From: Brasenia schreberi
Taxonomy: Eukaryota > Streptophyta > Magnoliopsida > Nymphaeales > Cabombaceae
Length of the DNA: 64,000 nt
Reading direction: 5' to 3'
NCBI GenBank assembly: GCA_036023115.1
Contig: JAYKKT010000064.1
Location: forward strand, 2,103,501-2,167,500
Shown here: positions 59,031 through 64,000 of the stretch, in pieces
Numbering within the stretch: position 1 is the stretch's first letter
Layout: each line of letters begins with the position of its first letter
Translations under genes and position numbers: made by a program
The notes under the pieces: generated by a model
The model's input: the letters and a program-made list of their open reading frames with translations, nothing else
What the model was told of the DNA's origin: nothing
The model's database searches: none

Positions 59031-60280
59031 TCATCCACAACGTGGATCATAATCAATAAAAGCATTATAATCAACGTAGTCAGGATCACCGTCATCACCA
59101 TCATCATCATCTACTCCCTCTTCTTCCTCCATTATAGGATCTACCCATCCAACACCTTTGGCTTCATTTTCATCATCTCCAACTCCAAGTTCTGCTTCGG
59201 CTTGGAATGTCATTCAATTTTCATCATCTAAAATGATAGGGGGCTCCTCCTCTTTGACAAAATGATCAATAATATCAATATTTTCGTAACTCAATGGGTC
59301 ATATGGCACCTTCATTGTCCTTCTTGCATCTTTTTGCATTTGTGTAATATAGCCACATCAAGTATTTATTATTAATAAGATTAAGAAAGAATTTAAGACT
59401 ATGTAACAACAAACAATATATATTTTCTAATTATTACCTTTGCCTTAACTTCATATTATAAGCAATGTATACCAAATCACGCAGTTAAGCATACTCCAAT
59501 TTGTTTTGCTGTTTTGTGTCAATGTGTTCGAAAAAGTTTCAATTCTTCTTGCTCCCACTCAAACTACATGCTTGGCTCAATATATGTTGAGCAAACCTTA
59601 CCAATTTTGGTGCATCTACACCAAAATGAGCCCACCATTCATCTTAAATAAAACATGATAATGATTAATAATAAACACATGAAGTCAATCAATTAATAAC
59701 TTAAATGAATATCAATAAAAACACAATACCTGGTCGCATCTGGGTGCGGAGTTAGATTGCAATTGGCCTTCCAAAATCTCCAAGACTCTGAATATACTTG
59801 TTTAACTCTAAATGAATATTACAATGAGTAGATGAATCTTCAACAAGGTCAATTGCATTTAAGATACTCTTTTTCACTTCTTCATCCTCCATAAAGTTAG
59901 GAGAAAATCAAATAGAAGGGTTAGGAAATATGTAGAAGCATTCAAATCATGATGCATTTGGCGGTTCTAATGTGCATCAATTATCTTCCAAACTTTCTTT
60001 AGAAGTAACCGCTTGCGGTTAAGGTTTGTTTGTATTTTCAATTTGGCCTTATCCATAACATCATATATATAAGGCATAACAAGTCTATCTTCATTGTCCA
60101 CCATCCTCATTACCTTAACTAAAGGTACAATTATCTTAAAAAATTTGCTACAACTTTTCTAAAAATCAACATTGAAAACAATATCTATCACAACAATTTC
60201 CTTCATCTTTTTAGACCAACTAATAGAGCCCCATTCATCAGATGCAAACAATTTTTTCAATGCATTTTTATGTATGACAA
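59031..60280 (-). pseudogene. hAT transposase pseudogene, C-terminal half (copy 2)
   Basis: Fragments in several frames on the minus strand encode the region from ASDEWGSISWSKKMKEI to the acidic tail ending YNAFIDYDPRCG. Stops such as the one after NVDF (60,159) show it is inactive. Confidence 0.7.
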
Positions 60281-63200
60281 AACTCCGCCCATGTAAGGGA
60301 TCACCCTTGCATTGCCGATCCCAAGCCCGGATAAAGGAGGAGGGTTGTATCAGGCTTCCGACAGTCACCGTAAAACTTCGTCGGATTTTTACAACATGGA
60401 TTATAAAAATTATGAGCATTGCTTTGGGGCGTCCCCACCTAGCGACGTGCTGCAGAGCCCGAATGCAGTAAGAAATAAGCAAGAGCTACTACATTTTTGC
60501 CCGAATGTAGTGAATCAATTGCAGAGAGGGTTCCCACATCATGGACGGGTGTGGGTAAAGAAGTTAGTCCCTCTATATTGTCGCCCGAATGTAGTGAAAT
60601 TTTTTCAGAGAGGGTCTCCGCATTTTGATTATGGACGGATGCGAGGGTTAAGGAAACTAGTCCTAGATAATAAGATTCGTATTGGTTCTTGAAATATCGG
60701 AACATTATCGGGTAAGCTAATGGAGGTGGTAGATACTATGATTCGGAGAAAGATTCATATTCTATGTTTACAAGAGACAAAATGGGTTGGAGAAAAAGCA
60801 AAGGAGATAGAGGATACATGTTTTAAATTATGGTACTCAGGTAAAGAAAAGGCTCGAAACGGAGTTGGTATTATCATAAATAAAGATTTAAAGGAGAGTG
60901 TAGTAGACATACAACGATATGGTGACCGAATCATGACGTTGAAATTAGTGTTAGGCACCCAAAGTAGGACTAGAAGATAGTATAAAGACAGTTTTTTGGG
61001 AAGAGCTAGATAAGGTGTTTCAAAAGATTCCACAAAGGGAGATGATTTGTTTAGGAGGAGATTTAAATGGACATGTCGGTAAAGAGGCATTAGGATATCA
61101 AGGGATTCATGGAAACTTTGGTTTTGGGGATATAAACGAGGAAGGTAGGGAGATTTTAAATTTTGCTATCTCATTTGATCTCTTTATAGTCAATACAATA
61201 TTCAAAAAACGAGATGAACATTTAATTACTTATAAAAGTGGCTTATCACAAACACAAATTGTTTACTTTATTTGTAGAAAAAAAGATAGAGCGTGTTGTA
61301 AAGATTGTAAGGTACTTCCAGGAGAAAGCTTAACCACCCAACATCGACTTTTAGTTATGGATTTACAAATAAAAAATGGACAAAGAAGAAAAGAGTGCAT
61401 CGAGCTATTCGGACTAAATGGTGGAACCTCAAAAGCGAGAAAGAAGATATATTTAAACAGAAAGTCCTTCAAGGAGATGTTTGGAATTATGTTGGCACAC
61501 CCTGTGATATGTAGAACAATATGGCTATGCATATTAGGAAAGTGGAGAAAGATGTGTTAGGGGTATCTAAGGGAGGTGTACCGGCACAAAAAGAAGCTTG
61601 GTGGTGGAGTGAAGTAGTACAAAATAAAATCAAGGCAAAGAGGGCATGTTACAAATTACGTTATGCTAAGAAAACTAGTGAAACTTTAGAAGCTTATAAG
61701 AAAGCAAAGAAGGAAGCGAAAAAGGCTGTTAGTGAAGCAAAAGCTAAGATTTGGGATGACTTATATAAAAAACTCAACTCAAAAGAGGGTGAAAGAGATA
61801 TTTTTAGGATAGCTAGGGCTAGAGATAAGAAAACTAAAGATCTTATTTATGTTAGATGCATAAAAGACGAGGATGAAAAAATTCTAGTGGCAAATGATGA
61901 TATAAAAATAGATGGAAAAACTATTTTTATAATCTTTTTAATGAAAATAAAGATGTTAGTATTAGTTTAGGAGATTTAGCGAAGTTGGAAAAGTATATAA
62001 ACCACAATTTTTACCGACGTATTCAAAAGAATGAAGTCAAAGAGGCTCTTAAACATATGAAGAGTGGTAAATCGGTAGGACCAGATAATATTCCTATAGA
62101 AGTTTGGAAAATACTAGGAGAAATAAGAATCACTTGGCTCACAGGACTATTTAATGAAATATGGAAAAACCAAAAGATGTTCGAGGAATGGAGAGCAAGT
62201 ACACTTATATCCATATATAAGAACAAGGGAGACATTCAAAATTGTGCGAATTATCGAGGTATCAAGTTAATGAGTCATACTATGAAATTATGGGAAAGAA
62301 TTATCGAACGTAGGTTAAGACAAGTATCAAGTACAACAGAGAACCAATTTGAATTTATGCCAAGCAGATCTACTATTGAAGCGATTCACCTTTTGAGACG
62401 TCTTATGGAATATTTTAGAGCAAAAAAGAAAGACCTTCACATGATATTTATTAATCTAGAAAAAGCTTATGATAGGGTACTGACGGAGGTTCTTTGAAGA
62501 ACTTTGGAAAAAAGAGGTATCCCATTGACATATATTAACCTTATAAGAGACATGTATGATGGTGCAAAAACATGTGTGAGGACTCTTGAAGGAACGACAA
62601 ACTTCTTTGAAGTTAATATTGGGTTACATCAAGGATCAACTTTAAGTCCATACTTATTTATAATGGTGATGGATGAGTTAACAAAATATATTCAAGATGA
62701 AGTACCTTGGTGTATGTTATTTGCAGATGACATTGTATTAGTGGAGGAGTCTAAGGAAAAAGTTAATAGAAAATTGGAACTATGGAGAGAAACATTAGAA
62801 AGCAAAGGCCTCCGACTTAGTAGAACAAAGACAAAATATATGAAATGTAAGTTTGATCATTTGGCTACTTCAGAGGACATAGAAATTAAAATTGGCACAC
62901 ATTGCATTCCCCAAAAGGAAAGTTTTAAATACCTAGGGTCATTTTTTCAAAGTGATGGAGATGTTACACATAGAATTAATGTTGGTTGGTTAAAATGGAG
63001 AGGAGCAGGTATTCTTTGTGATAAGAAGATACCATTAAAATTAAAAGGTAAATATTATAGGGCAGCAATTAGGCCTGCCATGTTTTCTGGTTTTGAGTGT
63101 TGGGCAGTTAATCATCAACATGTACAAAAGATGTCTGTGACAGAAATAAAGATGTTGAGATGGATGAGTGGTCATACAAGAAAAGACTCTATACATAATG

Positions 63201-63525
63201 AGGTTATTAGAAACAAATTAGGAGTGACACCAATAGAGGATAAAATGAGAGAACATCGTTTAAGATGGTTTGGACATATAGAAAGAAGATCAAAAGAAGA
63301 ACCTGTAAGAAGGTTAGAAAAACTAAATTTGGAAAGTATTAGAAGAGGTAGAGGACGACCACAAAAGTGTTGGAAAGAAACAATAAAGAATGATCTAGCT
63401 TATTGGGAGTTAACTGCTAACATGGCACATGATAGGGATATGTGGAAACAAAGAATCCATGTAGTCGACCCCGTCTAGTATGGGAAAAGGCTTAGTTGTT
63501 GTTGTTGTATTTTTATGTATGACAA
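60264..63525 (+). mobile_element. Near full-length RTE-clade LINE (3,228 bp) with 17-bp target duplications
   Basis: The element 60,281-63,508 is flanked by ATTTTTATGTATGACAA at 60,264-60,280 and 63,509-63,525. It has a 5' region of ~390 bp, one coding region and a CTTAGTTGTTGTTGTTG tail, as in plant RTE elements. Fragments of the same family occur at 760, 23,239, 23,621, 28,884 and 30,072. It lies in the hAT transposase between TRFATVQSL and VIHKN, so it is younger than that element. Confidence 0.92.
60670..63478 (+). pseudogene. RTE endonuclease/reverse transcriptase, inactive
   Basis: The APE endonuclease domain is at 60,690-61,400 (NIGTLSGKLMEVVDTMIRRK, LCLQETKWVG, GGDLNGHVG), then a Lys-rich linker. 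Reverse transcriptase runs from 62,020 ([48 protein letters not shown], and the catalytic LFADDIVLV at about 62,719-62,745). A C-terminal RTE region follows (RWFGHIERRSKEEPVRR, GRGRPQKCWKETIKND) to the stop at 63,478. Breaks: a TGA before NIGTL at 60,690, frame changes near 60,980, 61,540 and 61,930, and a TGA at 62,495-62,497. Plants commonly carry such copies, sometimes annotated by mistake as 'craniofacial development protein 2-like'. Confidence 0.9.
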
Positions 63526-64000
63526 GACTTTGCACAGTAGCAAATCTTGTTAATGAAGGCCTAATCAATTCCCTTCTAGCTGTATGAATTTCAATAAAAT
63601 GCAATTCATTGCCTAATCCGCCATACTTTGAAAAGAAAATTAGTTTCATATTGAAAGGAAGGTAATTTTCATAAAAAAATCAGGACACTTCAAATCTACT
63701 TTCTCAATTACCTCTTTTAAAACCATAGCTGATTTAATGTCTGGTTAAGCTCCAAGAGTTGTACGTGGAGGAATAAATAAAGGCATCCAACTAGGGCTAC
63801 TATCTCCTCTTGCTCCTCTTTTAGTACCCCTCGTAGGCATCGGGCGAGTAGGAGCTTTTGCAGTGGAATAAGAACCAACTCCACTGCTACTACCACCAGA
63901 ACCTACATTTTTTCTCTTTTCTTGCCTTCTCTTCTCCTCTTCAGCCATCTCTTCTTAAATCTCAGTTGCACCATAGAATTCATCACCACCATGACCATAC

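Larger units (their letters stand above)
58634..64000 (-). mobile_element. hAT transposon (copy 2), interrupted by an RTE insertion; continues beyond window
   Basis: The left end begins near CCAATGTTATAAAAATCGTA (58,634). On the minus strand the coding parts are: 63,948-63,745 (MAEEEKRRQEKRKNVGSGGS, a linker after the BED finger); 63,620-63,526 (RRELIRPSLTRFATVQSL); after the RTE, 60,280-60,150 (VIHKNALKKLFASDEWGSIS); then PLVKVMRMVDNEDRLVMPYI near 60,110-60,050; and an acidic C-terminus at 59,213-59,031 (EEEEGVDDDDGDDGDPDYVD). Stops occur, and the DUF659 core between 63,745 and 63,620 seems deleted. Same superfamily and strand as copy 1. Confidence 0.75.

Noticed and set aside
61015..63478. 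RTE frames as a cellular 'craniofacial development protein 2-like' gene
   Set aside because: Endonuclease plus reverse transcriptase with target duplications; it is a LINE with stops and frameshifts.

Overview
The window is nuclear DNA of a flowering plant. Evidence: a split vicilin-like storage-protein gene, an IQ67-domain gene, a NAC gene carrying a miR164 site, a PLS-class PPR-DYW editing factor, an RKD-type RWP-RK gene, GT-AG introns, and plant hAT, copia, RTE, SINE-like and Harbinger-like repeats. Intergenic DNA is AT-rich with many compound (TA)n/(GA)n microsatellites. Coding regions lack the strong GC gradient of grasses. Long introns filled with retroelements fit a dicot, magnoliid or other early-diverging angiosperm, but I cannot name the species.

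Layout, left to right. 1-6,930 (-): TIM14/PAM18, a mitochondrial import co-chaperone. Its 3' end lies outside the window. Its second intron (4.46 kb) holds a decayed hAT transposase, which holds a 55-bp RTE tail with perfect target duplications. 9,613-12,622 (-): five-exon IQD gene with an unusual 13-residue repeat. 13,641-14,330: tandem hAT-type MITEs. 15,524-18,196 (+): five-exon vicilin-like cupin gene with RY motifs upstream. 20,921-30,765 (+): PDIL5-1 thioredoxin-fold oxidoreductase. Its 8.6-kb first intron holds a Ty1/copia element and several RTE fragments. 32,086-33,082: internally deleted hAT element with 8-bp target duplications. 37,992-39,644 (+): NAC gene. 42,753-44,570 (+): intronless PPR-DYW gene, OTP85-like. 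About 48,079-49,872 (+): RKD gene with an internally duplicated exon. 50,435-50,623: Harbinger-type MITE. 51,299-53,779 (-): three-exon coiled-coil protein, possibly POLAR-like. 56,553-56,752 (+): first exon of a small membrane protein. 58,634-64,000 (-): second hAT transposase, interrupted by a near full-length RTE retrotransposon with 17-bp target duplications.

The genes are single-copy housekeeping or regulatory loci and do not form a pathway. The common theme is transposons nested inside introns whose splice sites and coding frames stay intact, and RTE LINEs landing in older hAT copies. I found no CRISPR array, rRNA or convincing functional tRNA. The most distinctive features are the IQD 13-residue repeat, the RKD exon duplication and the nested RTE-in-hAT insertions. 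Exon coordinates come from reading frame and splice-site continuity by eye, not from transcripts.
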